Positions 25,273 through 36,352 of a stretch of 64,000 bases of DNA are shown here, piece by piece. The stretch spans positions 53,769-117,768 of the forward strand of contig NZ_LGDD01000121.1 of assembly GCF_001279695.1 (NCBI RefSeq), in the 5' to 3' direction. Each line of letters starts with the position of its first letter. Positions within the stretch are counted from its first letter, which is position 1. The DNA is from Streptomyces sp. WM6378. Its GTDB lineage: Bacteria; Actinomycetota; Actinomycetes; Streptomycetales; Streptomycetaceae. The notes beneath the pieces are model-generated. The model was not told where the DNA came from. It made no database searches and worked only from the letters and a program-made list of their open reading frames with translations. A program made the position numbers and the translations under genes.

Positions 25273-26070
25273 GTGGACGACGTCTTCAGGGCGCTGGCCG
25301 ACGCCAGCCGGCGGCGGCTGCTCGACCGGCTCCAGGCGCGGAACGGGCAGACGCTGCGGGAGCTGGGCGAGGACCTCGCCATGTCGCGCCAGGCCGTGAG
25401 CAAGCACCTCGCGGTGCTCGAAGCGGCCCGCCTCGTCACGTCCGTGCGGCGCGGCCGGGAGAAGATCCACTACCTGAATCCGGTGCCGATCCAGGAGCTG
25501 TCGGAGCGCTGGATCGGCAAGTACGAGCGCGGCCGGCTCGACGCGCCCGGCAGACCGAAGCGGAGCCTGGAGGAGCAACTCATCATGGACAAGCCCGAGT
25601 TCGTGTATGTCATCTATATCCAGACCACCCCCGAGCGGCTCTACGAGGCCCTGACGGACGCCGAGTTCGCGCAGGAGTACTTCGGCGGCTGGGGACCCAT
25701 GTCCGACTGGCGGGTGGGTTCGCCGGTGCTGTGGAAGACGGGCCCGGACGGGACGTACGAGGATCTCGGCCAGGCGGTGATCGAGGCGGTGCCGGCCCGC
25801 AAGCTCGCGTACACCTGGCATCGGCTGCTTCCGATGCACCGTCAGCTCTTCGACACGGAAGGGGAGTTCGAGAGTGCGCGCACGGAGCAGTCCCAGGTCG
25901 CGTTCGACATCCAGCCGGCCGAGACGTCGGCGCTCGGGGTGAAGCTGACCATCACGCACGACGGCTTCGACAGCGTGGACAGCGAGATGCTCAAGGGCGT
26001 CAGCGACGGCTGGGTGATGATCCTCTCCACGCTCAAGACGCTGCTCGAACGCGAGGAGAGCCCGCGCTAG
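25273..26070 (+). CDS. ArsR-type HTH fused to SRPBCC (AHSA1) domain
   Basis: A 265-residue two-domain protein. Residues 1-90 are an ArsR winged helix (VFRALADASRRRLLDRLQAR, then the recognition helix in SRQAVSKHLAVLEAARLV). Residues about 105-260 are an AHSA1/START-like cavity domain (YIQTTPERLYEALTDAEFAQ, GWVMILSTLKTLLE). Such fusions act as ligand-sensing repressors. The GTG at 25273 was chosen because GGAGG lies 5 bases upstream; the longer frame has no conserved sequence. An imperfect copy of the start region (EVRVRDV versus EVRVDDV) lies about 95 bases upstream. Confidence 0.8.
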   Translation: MDDVFRALADASRRRLLDRLQARNGQTLRELGEDLAMSRQAVSKHLAVLEAARLVTSVRRGREKIHYLNPVPIQELSERWIGKYERGRLDAPGRPKRSLEEQLIMDKPEFVYVIYIQTTPERLYEALTDAEFAQEYFGGWGPMSDWRVGSPVLWKTGPDGTYEDLGQAVIEAVPARKLAYTWHRLLPMHRQLFDTEGEFESARTEQSQVAFDIQPAETSALGVKLTITHDGFDSVDSEMLKGVSDGWVMILSTLKTLLEREESPR

Positions 26071-26074
26071 AAAT

Positions 26075-26116
26075 GCGTCCGGCCCCCGCTCCCCAGTGCG
26101 GGGGAACGGGGGCCGG
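26075..26116. terminator. bidirectional terminator
   Basis: Perfect 12-bp arms (26075-26086 with 26105-26116), extended internally by CCCC/GGGG, separate the converging ArsR-SRPBCC and gcl genes. Confidence 0.75.
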
Positions 26117-26130
26117 ACCGTTTGGGTGGC

Positions 26131-27921
<1,791 letters not shown>

Positions 27922-27991
27922 GGGGTGCTCCTGCTTCGGCCGGCGGACTCGGCTCCGACGGGCCGCCTGGCCGCGCCACCTTCGAGCCTTA

Positions 27992-28058
27992 TTCCGTAAT
28001 GCGGAAGTTTCATTCTGCTATGTGGAAGCAATGTAGGACGGGTTCGCCAGCGCGTCAA
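27992..28058 (-). promoter_or_regulatory. gcl promoter with paired AllR-like operator boxes
   Basis: On the minus strand TTGACG (28053-28058), 17 bases, TACATT (28030-28035), then the weak box TTCCACATAGCAGAA (28013-28027) and the strong box TTCCGCATTACGGAA (27992-28006), whose starts are 21 bases apart. Identical order and spacing occur before hyi, so one regulator binding downstream of the -10 probably represses both units. Confidence 0.7.
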
Positions 28059-28206
28059 GGGAGGACCGGGATGCGCGAATGGGCCACGCCGCGGTCGCGG
28101 TTGATGGACCATGGACCGCGGAGCCCCCGGGCAGGCCGCGCCGGGGGGCCGAGTCCGGCGTGGAGCGGAACCCGTTCAAGTCGCGTCGTCATGGAGGTGG
28201 GGGCGG

Positions 28207-28902
28207 ATGAACGGTGACGGCGTACCGGTGCGCTGCCCGACCTGTCGGCGCGATCACCTCTATGTGCCGCCGGCCTACCCCTGCGTCTGCGGTGCCCCGC
28301 TCGCGCCGCCCATCCAGCGGGGCGCCGCGCCCTCGCCGATCACGCACCGCACCTGGACGGACGCCTGGGTCACGGTCCGGTGCCGGGCGTGCGGGCGGCA
28401 GAGCCAGTGGCCGCAGCCCGAGCTCGGCTGCTCCTGCGGCTGTGTCCTCAGGGTGCCGGTGCGGCCCGTGACGGCGCCGCCGGCGCCCGCGCAGGTCCCA
28501 CAGCCGTCGGCGGCACGGGCCCGCACGGCGTTCCGGCCACTCACGATCCGTACCGCGAGGGACGCGGTGACCGCGGCCGGGCTCTACCTGACCTGGCTCG
28601 GCTTCAGCGACATACTGCAGGCCGAGCCGCCCCCGGCCTCCGGCATCGACCTGCGCGGCCGGGGCCTGGTGGCCCAGGTCGACCCGTCGACGCGGCCCGC
28701 CTCACTGAAGGCCGTCGAGTGCCTGTGGCTGCACGGGATGACCGCGTCCGCGCGCAGCGTCCACTTCTCGCTCGCCGGGTACGCGCAGGACGCCAGGGCG
28801 CGCGCCGACCAGCTGCGCGTCCCGCTGTTCGTCCTGGACCTGACGGGCACGCCGCAGCCGGTGAACGACGCGGCTCAGGAGCTCGTCACGACGGGTGCCT
28901 GA
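28207..28902 (+). CDS. zinc-ribbon protein with Mrr-like restriction-endonuclease fold
   Basis: A 231-residue protein. Residues 8-35 and about 58-80 carry paired CxxC motifs (CPTC/CVCG and CRAC/CSCG), predicting two zinc ribbons. The C-terminal 110 residues resemble Mrr_cat: a GIDLRGRGLVAQVD core, then helices and the strand RVPLFVLDL. In active Mrr enzymes the core is D...QxK; here Asp replaces the Lys, so nuclease activity is doubtful. GGAGG precedes the ATG at 28207. Confidence 0.6.
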   Translation: MNGDGVPVRCPTCRRDHLYVPPAYPCVCGAPLAPPIQRGAAPSPITHRTWTDAWVTVRCRACGRQSQWPQPELGCSCGCVLRVPVRPVTAPPAPAQVPQPSAARARTAFRPLTIRTARDAVTAAGLYLTWLGFSDILQAEPPPASGIDLRGRGLVAQVDPSTRPASLKAVECLWLHGMTASARSVHFSLAGYAQDARARADQLRVPLFVLDLTGTPQPVNDAAQELVTTGA

Positions 28903-30510
28903 TCAGGCGCCGTAGCCCTCCCGCAGCTCCACCTTGCGGACCTTGCCGCTCACCGTCATCGGGAACGCTTCGAGGATCCGCAGGTGGCGGGGGATCTTGT
29001 AGTGGGCCAGTTGCTCGCGGCAGTACGCGGTGACCTCGTCCAGGGTGGGCGGGTCCGCCGGGTCGCGCGGGATGACGCAGGCCAGGATCTCCTCGCCGTA
29101 CTTCGCGTCGGACACCCCGACCACCTGCACGTCGGCGATCTTGGGATGCCGGTACAGGAACTCCTCGATCTCGCGCGGATACACGTTCTCGCCGCCCCGG
29201 ATGATCATGTCCTTGATGCGGCCGACGATCTCGACGTAGCCGTCCTCGCGCATCACCGCGAGATCGCCGGTGTGCATCCAGCGCCCCGCGTCGATGGTCT
29301 CGGCGGTCCGCTCCGGCTCGTCCCAGTAGCCGAGCATCACGCTGTAGCCGCGGGTGCGCAGCTCACCCGGCTCGCCGCGCGGGACGGTGACGCCGCTCGC
29401 CGGGTCGACGACCTTCACCTCGACGTGCGGCATGACCCGGCCGACGGTGCCGGTGCGCCGCTCCAGGTCGTCGTCGGTACGGGTCTGCGTGGACACCGGG
29501 GAGGTCTCGGTCATGCCGTAGCAGATGGACACCTCGGCCATGTGCATCTCGGCGACCACCCGCTTCATGACCTCCGCGGGGCACGGCGAGCCCGCCATGA
29601 TCCCGGTACGCAGCGAGGAGAGGTCGTACGCTGCGAAGCCGGGCAGGTTGAGCTCGGCGATGAACATGGTGGGCACCCCGTACAGCGAGGTGCAGCGCTC
29701 CTGCTCGACGGCCCGCAGCGTCGCCTCCGGGTCGAAGGACGCGGCCGGGATCACCATGCAGGCGCCGTGCGAGGTGGCCGCCAGATTGCCCATGACCATG
29801 CCGAAGCAGTGGTAGAAGGGCACCGGGATGCAGATCCGGTCGGCCTCGGTGTAGGAGAGCAACTCTCCGACGAAATAACCGTTGTTGAGGACGTTGTGGT
29901 GAGAGAGCGTGGCCCCCTTCGGGAAGCCGGTCGTGCCCGAGGTGTACTGGATGTTCACCGGGTCGTCGCAGGACAGCCCGGCCTCGCGGGCCGCCAGTTC
30001 CGCGCGCGGCCGCCCGACCCCGTCGGCCATGAGGCGGCCCCATCCCGGGTCGCCGATGAACACGGCCCGCCGCAACGCCGGGCAGTTGCCGCGCACTTGC
30101 TCGACCATCGCCCGGTAGTCGCTCGACTTGTGGGACAGCGAGGCGAAGAGCACCGAGATCCCGGCCTGGCGCAGCACGTACTCCAACTCGTGCACCCGGT
30201 AGGCCGGGTTGATGTTGACCATGACCGCGCCGATCCGCGCGGTGGCGTACTGGACGAGCACCCACTCGGGGCAGTTCACCGCCCAGATCCCGACCCGGTC
30301 CCCCTTGGCGACCCCGGTGGCGAGCAGCGCACAGGCCAACTGCTCGACGTCCGCGCCGAATTGGGCGTACGTCCAGCGCCGTCCGGAGGCGATGTCGACG
30401 AGCGCCTCACGCTCCCCGTACGCCTGGACCGCGCGGTCCAGGTTGCCGCCGATCGTGTCGCCGAGCAGGGCGGTACCGCTCACCCCGTGGGCGTACGAGT
30501 CAGTCACCAT
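28903..30510 (-). CDS. AMP-forming acyl-CoA synthetase
   Basis: A 535-residue ANL-superfamily ligase. P-loop-like motif [18 protein letters not shown] near residue 185, the adenine-binding YGMTETSPV near 330, the hinge region [20 protein letters not shown] near 420 and the catalytic Lys in [14 protein letters not shown] at the C-terminus. It activates a fatty or aryl acid to its CoA ester. The chosen start is the ATG at 30510; the frame upstream is low-complexity. The ligase at 38391 is a distant paralogue. Confidence 0.88.
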   Translation of the reverse strand: MVTDSYAHGVSGTALLGDTIGGNLDRAVQAYGEREALVDIASGRRWTYAQFGADVEQLACALLATGVAKGDRVGIWAVNCPEWVLVQYATARIGAVMVNINPAYRVHELEYVLRQAGISVLFASLSHKSSDYRAMVEQVRGNCPALRRAVFIGDPGWGRLMADGVGRPRAELAAREAGLSCDDPVNIQYTSGTTGFPKGATLSHHNVLNNGYFVGELLSYTEADRICIPVPFYHCFGMVMGNLAATSHGACMVIPAASFDPEATLRAVEQERCTSLYGVPTMFIAELNLPGFAAYDLSSLRTGIMAGSPCPAEVMKRVVAEMHMAEVSICYGMTETSPVSTQTRTDDDLERRTGTVGRVMPHVEVKVVDPASGVTVPRGEPGELRTRGYSVMLGYWDEPERTAETIDAGRWMHTGDLAVMREDGYVEIVGRIKDMIIRGGENVYPREIEEFLYRHPKIADVQVVGVSDAKYGEEILACVIPRDPADPPTLDEVTAYCREQLAHYKIPRHLRILEAFPMTVSGKVRKVELREGYGA

Positions 30511-30966
30511 CGCAGCGCGCCTCACTTCCTCAACCGTGACTCCCAGCATGCCCCGACCAGCCCTGACCTGCCTAGGCTTGCGCGTGTGGAAGATCGACTC
30601 GGTGGGTGTCCTGCTCGTCGAACCGGCTGGGGGCGACCGGCGGGGAGCCGCCCGGTGGGGCGCACCGTCCGGCCGGGGCTGACGGCCGGACGGGGGATGG
30701 CCATCCGTCAGGCGCTCGGCAGGACGGTGCACCCCGGCTTGTCGGGTGCGTTGGAGGGGCACCGGCGAGGCGTTCCCGGGGGATCGTGGACCGGGCCCAC
30801 GATCCGTTCCGGGTGACTTCGCGGGCACCATCTTGCCGGGGCCGCACGAGGGCGCACATACGGACTTCAATAAGTCGCCGCGGACTGTGCTTCCCCCACC
30901 CTCTTCCCCTCGGAAACCGGCGCCCACCTACCCCGTTACGTCAACTGGGGCTCGGATTCGGGCCGT
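30511..30966. other. 456-base intergenic region
   Basis: No gene is supported. A perfect 9-bp inverted repeat (GGATCGTGG, 30781-30789, with CCACGATCC, 30797-30805) is the only structure seen; it could be the terminator of the TetR gene to the right or an operator of the ligase. Confidence 0.4.
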
Positions 30967-31605
30967 TCAATCGTGTTCGCTCCGCTCCGAGCGGGGCGGC
31001 CCGGTGGCGGAGGCCCCGTACAGAACGATGTCCCACAGCTCGGCGAGCCGGCCGATGGCATCCGTGGACGCTTCGGCGCCGGGGTCCGGCCCGGCGTGGG
31101 CGCGCAGGCGGAGTTGGGCGTCCACGCCCGTGACGAGGCTGACGGCGAGCGCCGTCACCGACTCCGGATCCACCGAGTGGCTCAACTGGCCCTCGTTTCG
31201 CGCCTGTTCGACGAGGCTGCGCAGTTCGGGCAGCCATGCGGCCGTCCAGTCGGCTGCCTCGCGCGGACGCTCCCGGGTCAGCCGGGCGGCGGCGCGGACC
31301 TCGGTCTGCTCCTCCAGGAGCCGGGCGACCGCCAACAGCACGGCCCGCGCCAGACGCAGCGGCGAGGCGGGGAGCACGAGGACCTGGGTCACGGCGGCCC
31401 GGGTCATCGCGCTCCCCCGAGCCTGGAGTTCGTCGGCCAGGGCGGTCTTGGCCGGGAAGTGGAACGTGAGGGCACCCAGCGAGATCCCGGCCGCGGCGCA
31501 GATGCGGACCAGCGACGTGCCGGCATAGCCGCCTCTGTCCATTTCGACGGCGGCCGCACGGATCACGGCGGCGCGGGTGCGGGCCGCGCGCAGCTGTTTC
31601 ACCAC
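30967..31605 (-). CDS. TetR-family regulator, gamma-butyrolactone-receptor type
   Basis: About 212 residues. The N-terminal HTH (VIRAAAVEMDRGGYAGTSLV, then AGISLGALTFHFPAKTALAD) has the ScbR/ArpA-type FHF-K signature; the C-terminal ligand domain includes LPELRSLVEQARNEGQL and WDIVLYGA. Start chosen at the GTG at 31605, which puts the HTH at the usual distance; the frame extends upstream to 31782 through Arg-rich non-conserved sequence. It belongs with the AfsA homologue at 37341 and the receptor at 36349. Confidence 0.75.
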   Translation of the reverse strand: MVKQLRAARTRAAVIRAAAVEMDRGGYAGTSLVRICAAAGISLGALTFHFPAKTALADELQARGSAMTRAAVTQVLVLPASPLRLARAVLLAVARLLEEQTEVRAAARLTRERPREAADWTAAWLPELRSLVEQARNEGQLSHSVDPESVTALAVSLVTGVDAQLRLRAHAGPDPGAEASTDAIGRLAELWDIVLYGASATGPPRSERSEHD

Positions 31606-31863
31606 GGCCGCCGCCCGGTGCGGTGCCCGGGACAACAGTGCGCCGCGGGCGCACCCGCGGAGCAAGAGGGGGGCGGGCAGCCGGGCCGGCCGCCCGGCCG
31701 GCACCTCCTCGTCGCCGCGCGCCATCGGGTGCCTATCAACCTCGAACACCTTTCTCCGCACCGACCTGCACAAGACGGACACCTTCCCCGGCCGAAGCGC
31801 TCGGCGGCAACGCCGACTTGCCGAAGTCGCGGCGGGGATCGCCCCGCCCGGCCATAAACAGAA

Positions 31864-31877
31864 ATAGCGTTCGCTAT
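31864..31877. promoter_or_regulatory. palindrome in the TetR/IS701-like intergenic region
   Basis: ATAGCGTTCGCTAT has 6-bp arms around a 2-base centre in an AT-rich stretch (TATATTTTG follows), 44 bases before the earliest start of the IS701-like gene. It is a candidate site for the divergent receptor-type TetR protein. Confidence 0.5.
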
Positions 31878-31974
31878 ATTTTGAGGTCCTGCCGGCCGCC
31901 GACGTTCAAAGGGATCCACCGTGGCTTTATCGCATCGAGCAGTCCTGCCGCAGCCTCAGCACGCGGACGACCGC

Positions 31975-33126
31975 ATGACCGACTTCACGGGATTCACGCA
32001 GGACGTGTTCGGTCATCTGCCCCGCGTCGACCAACGCCGGTGGGCCGACGCCTACTTGTGCGGGCTGCTCACGGCCCCGGGCAAGAAGACGGTCTCGCGG
32101 CTGGCCAAGGGGGCCTGTCTGCCTCGCGGCGCGGCGCAGGCGCTGCAGCAGTTCATCAGCGCCAGCCCGTGGGACTGGAGCGCGGCGCGCGAGTCGCTGG
32201 CCCGCAAGGCGGCCGTACGGCTGCCCGGCCACAGCTGGACGGTCGGCACGACGCTGGTGGAGAAGCGCGGTGAGCACTCGGTCGGTGTGCACAGGCGCTT
32301 CGTGCCCGAGGCCGGCCGGACCGTCAACTGCCAAGTGGGGATAGGGCTGTTCCTCACCTCCGGATCGGAGAGCGTCCCCGTCGAGTGGTCCCTGTTGATG
32401 GACGAAGCCTGGTGCGGCGACGAGGTGCGCAGACGCCGGGCCAGGGTCCCCGACGCCGTACGGGCGAAGCCGGCGTGGGCTCATGTCCTGGAGCTGGCCG
32501 ACCGGCTGGCCGCGTTGAAGGTGTCCGGCCCGGCTCCACTGGTGATCGACCGGCACTGCGCCCTCGATGCCGCTCGCCTCGCGGCCCATCTCCAGCTGCG
32601 CGAGCGGGACTTCGTCCTTGAGGTACGTCCCGACCAGCCCGTGCTGCCCGCGCCGCATGCGGCCATCGGCATCGGCACCTTGCCCGGACCGGACCGGCCG
32701 GTGAGCGCGCGGCAGTTCATGCGGGAGGGCGGGGCACGCCACCCGTCCGTCATCGACGTGGAGCAGGGCGGCCGGACACGGCGCGTCCAGGTGTTCTCCG
32801 CGCCGGTCCGGCTGCCCGGCACTTCCCCGGCCGCGCCCAGCACCGGGCGCGTCCACCGGCTGATCGCCGAGCAGTTCTCGGCGGGGCGCCGCCCGGCCCG
32901 GTTCTGGCTCACCAGCCTCGGCGACCGCCGGACGGACGAGGTGCTCTCGCTGCTGCGCGGGCCCTCGCTGACCCACGCCACCACGCAGCGCCTTGAGGAC
33001 GACTTCGGGCTCCTCGACTTCGAGGGGCGCTCCTACCCCGGCTGGCACCACCACATGACGATGTCGTCCGCGGCCTATCTCTACCACCGCCTCCAGCACT
33101 GCGCGCGGCAGCCCGCCCGCCTGTGA
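31975..33126 (+). CDS. IS701-like transposase-derived protein, catalytically degenerate
   Basis: A 383-residue DDE_5-type protein with IS701 landmarks: FGHLPRVDQRRWADAYLCGL at the start, GEHSVGVHRRFVPEAGRTVN, VPVEWSLLMDEAWCGDEVRR and GWHHHMTMSSAAYLYHRLQ at the end. Active IS701 proteins have a D-D pair in a WIIDDTGFPKKG-type segment; here the aligned WTVGTTLVEKRG has no Asp, while the second position (LVIDRHCAL) keeps one. There are no visible terminal inverted repeats, so it is probably a domesticated or dead transposase. The ATG at 31975 is preferred to the GTG at 31921. Confidence 0.7.
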   Translation: MTDFTGFTQDVFGHLPRVDQRRWADAYLCGLLTAPGKKTVSRLAKGACLPRGAAQALQQFISASPWDWSAARESLARKAAVRLPGHSWTVGTTLVEKRGEHSVGVHRRFVPEAGRTVNCQVGIGLFLTSGSESVPVEWSLLMDEAWCGDEVRRRRARVPDAVRAKPAWAHVLELADRLAALKVSGPAPLVIDRHCALDAARLAAHLQLRERDFVLEVRPDQPVLPAPHAAIGIGTLPGPDRPVSARQFMREGGARHPSVIDVEQGGRTRRVQVFSAPVRLPGTSPAAPSTGRVHRLIAEQFSAGRRPARFWLTSLGDRRTDEVLSLLRGPSLTHATTQRLEDDFGLLDFEGRSYPGWHHHMTMSSAAYLYHRLQHCARQPARL

Positions 33127-33200
33127 CCCGGCGGGCCCGGGGAGCCCCGGCACCGCGCCCGCGAGCTTCCGGGCGAACGAACCCGCCCCCTCGCCCCCTC

Positions 33201-34436
33201 TCAGGAGGCACTGCCGCGCTCGGCGGGGAATCCGTGGGCGCGGGCGGCCAGGACCACGACGAGGACCGGCGCGAGCAGGACCAGGATGCTCCAGGGGAAG
33301 GAGGTCGAGCCCAGTAGGTTCAGGAGGATGCCGCCGACGATGCCGCCACCGGCCATCGCCACGTTCCACAGCGTCACCAGCATGGCCTGCGCGGCGTCCG
33401 CGTGCTCACCGCCCGCGTCACCGACGGCGGTCTGGAGCAGCGTCGGGGCGCCGCCCCAGCCGAGCCCCCAGAGGGTGACGGCGACGTACACCATGGCGGT
33501 GCTGTCCGAGAGGACGGCGAGGACGGCGGCCCCGATGGCGATCAGCACGGTGCTCGCGATCATCAGCGCACGCAGCCGGCGGTTGATCTGCGCTCCGACC
33601 ACCCAGATGCTCACCAGCGAGGCCGCGCCGAACACCAGGAGCACCAGGTCGGTGGAGCTGCCCATGCCCAGCTGGTCGAGGAAGGTCGAGATGAACGTGT
33701 AGAGGATGGTGTGGGCCAGCACGAAGACCAGAGTGACGAACAGGACCGGGGTGACTCCGGGGACCTTCAGCGCCGCGGCCATCGGGGTCCTGCCGCTCCG
33801 GGCCTGGCCGGGGTAGTCCGGGACCATGGCGCCGATCCAGCCGAGCAGGACCACGGTGAGCCCGGTCATGACCAGGAAGGCGACCTGCCAGTTGACGGCC
33901 TTGCCCAGGAAGGTGCCGGCCGGGACACCCAGGGAGAGGGCGACCGGGATACCGGCCATCGCGATGGCGATCGCCTTGCCCTGGAGGTGCGCCGGCGCCA
34001 TGCGGCGGGCGTATCCGGCGAGGAGCGCCCAGGCCAGACCGGCGGCCACCCCTGCGACGAACCGGGCCACCATCGTCACCGAGTAGGTGCCCGAGAGGGC
34101 GGTCACCGTGTTGGCCACGGCGAACCCCGCCATCGACGCCAGGAGCAGCCGCTTGCGCCGCCAGGCCGCCGTCGCCGCGGTCAGCGGGATCGCGGTGAGG
34201 GCCGTACCGATGGCGTAGATCGTGATCGTCTGGCCGGTCGCGGACTCGCTGACACGCAGGTCCGCACTCATCGCGGGCAGCAGACCCGCGGGCAGCGTTT
34301 CGGTCAGGCTCGTGATGAAGACCGCCGTGGCCAGCGCGAGGAGCGCGAGCATGGGCAGTTTCCGGTCGCTCTGGTTCTTGATTCCGACATGGGGGTCACG
34401 GGCATCAACTGGGGTCTGCTGCTCACTGATTGACAT
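33201..34436 (-). CDS. MFS transporter (DHA1, AraJ/YdhP-like)
   Basis: A 411-residue transporter with 12 predicted helices. The first is LLALATAVFITSLTETLPAG and the loop 2-3 region is ATAAWRRKRLL; MVARFVAGVAAGLAWALLAG is the helix 4 block. It is an arabinose-efflux-like drug or metabolite exporter. No ribosome site precedes the ATG at 34436, so translation may be leaderless. A perfect GGTGTGAA/TTCACACC repeat touches the start codon. It may export the product of the surrounding signalling genes; this is inference. Confidence 0.85.
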   Translation of the reverse strand: MSISEQQTPVDARDPHVGIKNQSDRKLPMLALLALATAVFITSLTETLPAGLLPAMSADLRVSESATGQTITIYAIGTALTAIPLTAATAAWRRKRLLLASMAGFAVANTVTALSGTYSVTMVARFVAGVAAGLAWALLAGYARRMAPAHLQGKAIAIAMAGIPVALSLGVPAGTFLGKAVNWQVAFLVMTGLTVVLLGWIGAMVPDYPGQARSGRTPMAAALKVPGVTPVLFVTLVFVLAHTILYTFISTFLDQLGMGSSTDLVLLVFGAASLVSIWVVGAQINRRLRALMIASTVLIAIGAAVLAVLSDSTAMVYVAVTLWGLGWGGAPTLLQTAVGDAGGEHADAAQAMLVTLWNVAMAGGGIVGGILLNLLGSTSFPWSILVLLAPVLVVVLAARAHGFPAERGSAS

Positions 34437-34476
34437 GGTGTGAATGCTCGAACCTTCACACCTATGTGAGGGTCAA
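34437..34476. promoter_or_regulatory. operator-like inverted repeats before the MFS gene
   Basis: GGTGTGAA (34437-34444) and TTCACACC (34455-34462) form a perfect repeat. An overlapping imperfect one, AACCTTCAC with GTGAGGGTC (34451-34474), lies against TTGACC on the minus strand, like MerR-type operators inside a promoter. Confidence 0.45.
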
Positions 34477-34541
34477 CGAGGAGTGGCGTGAGGTGGGTCA
34501 CATGCCGTTCGGAGAGCCGGGAATTCCGCCGCCGGAGGCGG

Positions 34542-35312
34542 TTACGCCGCGGTCCACCCGCCGTCCACCGGCATGGCCGCGCCGGTGACGAACGTGGCGC
34601 GGTCGCTGCACAGCCAGGCGGCGGCCTGGGCGATCTCCACCGGGTCGGCCATCCGGCGCTGGACCGAGCGGGCCACGAAGCTCTCCTCCAGTTCCGGGGT
34701 CCCGGCCAGCACCTCCTCCATCAGCTCGCTGCGGGTGCTGCCCACCACCAGTGCGTTGACCCGGATCCCCTGCCGTCCGTAGTCGGCGGCGGCCGCCCGG
34801 GTCAGCCCCAACACGGCGTGTTTGGCGGCCACATACGCAGCCGATGCCCCTGTGGCCTGGAGGCCCGCCACGCTGGAGGTGTTCACGATGGAGCCGCCCC
34901 CCGCGTCGAGCATGGCGGGGATCTGGTGATGCAGGCAGTTCCACACCCCGCGCACGTTCACGTCCATGGTCCGGTCGAAGATCGCGGTGTCCGTCTCGTG
35001 CAGTGGTGTGCCCGCCGTGGCCCAGCCCGCGTTGTTGAACGCCCCGTCCAGCCGGCCGAACCGGCCCACCGCGGCCTTGACCGCCTTGGCCACGTCCTCT
35101 TCGCTGACCACGTCACCGGGGGCGGTCTCGGCCTTGCCGCCCGCCTCGACTATGTCGTGAGCGAGCGCGTCCAGCCGGTCCGCGCGGCGCGCCATCAGGA
35201 CCACCGCGGCCCCTTCCGCCGCGAACAGCCGCGCCGCGGCCTCCCCGATGCCACTGGAGGCCCCCGTGATCAGAACGGTCCTGCCCGCGAGCATGCCGTG
35301 CGCTTCGGTCAT
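34542..35312 (-). CDS. short-chain dehydrogenase/reductase
   Basis: A 256-residue classical SDR. Cofactor motif VLITGASSGIGEAAARLF, the NNAG motif in GAFNNAGWA, the catalytic Ser in GGSIVNTSSVAG and the YxxxK motif as AYVAAKHAVLG near residue 160. C-terminal WLCSDRATFVTGAAMPVDGG is typical. It lies in the AfsA/receptor cluster, 95 bases downstream of the NmrA-like gene, and could reduce a hormone precursor or an unrelated metabolite. Confidence 0.88.
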   Translation of the reverse strand: MTEAHGMLAGRTVLITGASSGIGEAAARLFAAEGAAVVLMARRADRLDALAHDIVEAGGKAETAPGDVVSEEDVAKAVKAAVGRFGRLDGAFNNAGWATAGTPLHETDTAIFDRTMDVNVRGVWNCLHHQIPAMLDAGGGSIVNTSSVAGLQATGASAAYVAAKHAVLGLTRAAAADYGRQGIRVNALVVGSTRSELMEEVLAGTPELEESFVARSVQRRMADPVEIAQAAAWLCSDRATFVTGAAMPVDGGWTAA

Positions 35313-35407
35313 GGTGCTTCTTCCCTCCCGGTGCCGGTTTCCCGGCCGGTACGTATGTGTGGGTGCGTGTGGGGCGGCCGCTTCTCGTGCGGCTCGCGCG
35401 CGGCAGC

Positions 35408-36352
35408 TCAGCGGAACGCCGCCGCGTGGCGGGATGCCCAGGCCCTGAAGGTGCCCGGGGGCCGGCCGGTGGCCTCCCGGACGCCATCGGTGACCTGTTC
35501 CTTCGCGCCCGCCGCCTGCCGTTCGGCGCTGGCCAGCAGGGCGCGGGCCAGGGGCTCCCCCAGCCTGTCCCGCCATCCCCGCAACGCCTGATCCGGCGTC
35601 AACTCCTCGTAGCAGACGGGCTGTTGGAGAGACTCGCCCAGTTGGTCCGCCTGCTCGCGCACGCTCAGCGCCTGCTGTCCGGTCAGCGCGTGGATCCGGC
35701 CCGCCTGGCCGCGGACGACCAGGGACCGGACGGCGGCCCGTGCCACGTCCTGCGGGTCGACGCAGGAGTTGCGCGAGGTTCCGTACAGCGCCCGCACCAC
35801 TCCCTCCTTGCGCACCCCGGCGGCCCAGCCGAGGGCGTTGGACATGAACGCCCTCGGCCGCAGCAGCGTCCAGGTCAGGCCCGAGGCCCTGACCCGCTCC
35901 TCCGATTCGCGCTGCCAGCAGGTGATCCGGTCCTGGGCCAGCGGGTCGCACACCGCGGCTGCGGACAGCTTCACCACATGCCGAACTCCGCCCGCCCTGG
36001 CGGCGGCCAGCGCGTTCGCATCGTGCGTGGGGTTCAGCGGGTCGAACGTGACGAGCAGGAGGGCGTCCGCCCCCTCCATCGCGTGACGCAGCGTGGCGGG
36101 ATCTCCTAGGTCCGCGCCCACGATGTGGCCGGCCACCCCCTGCCGGGCGGCCCGTGCCGGGTCCCGGGTCAGCGAACGTACGTCATGGTTCGGCGCCAGG
36201 AGACGGGCCACCTCGCCGCCCACGGTGCCGGCCGCCCCGGTGACCACGACACGCATGCGCCGCGTCTCGCCGAAGGCGGCGTCGCCGTCCAACTCGCCGT
36301 CGGCGCCCAGGGTTTCCCGGATGTCATCCGGCCACAAGTTCCGTTCACTCAC
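35408..36352 (-). CDS. NmrA-like NAD(P)H-binding reductase
   Basis: A 314-residue extended SDR of the atypical NmrA/YtfG group. The Rossmann motif VVVTGAAGTVGGEVARLL begins near residue 34; GADALLLVTFDPLN and VRHVVKLSAAAV follow; there is no YxxxK. The GTG at 36352 overlaps the TGA of the TetR gene (GTGA), so translation is coupled; an ATG at 36256 is the alternative. Butenolide- or ketone-reducing enzymes of hormone clusters belong to similar families, so a role in signal synthesis is possible. Confidence 0.75.
   Translation of the reverse strand: MSERNLWPDDIRETLGADGELDGDAAFGETRRMRVVVTGAAGTVGGEVARLLAPNHDVRSLTRDPARAARQGVAGHIVGADLGDPATLRHAMEGADALLLVTFDPLNPTHDANALAAARAGGVRHVVKLSAAAVCDPLAQDRITCWQRESEERVRASGLTWTLLRPRAFMSNALGWAAGVRKEGVVRALYGTSRNSCVDPQDVARAAVRSLVVRGQAGRIHALTGQQALSVREQADQLGESLQQPVCYEELTPDQALRGWRDRLGEPLARALLASAERQAAGAKEQVTDGVREATGRPPGTFRAWASRHAAAFR

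Noticed and set aside
31921..33126. An active IS701 insertion sequence
   Set aside because: A catalytic Asp is missing and I found no terminal inverted repeats or target duplication near the ends.
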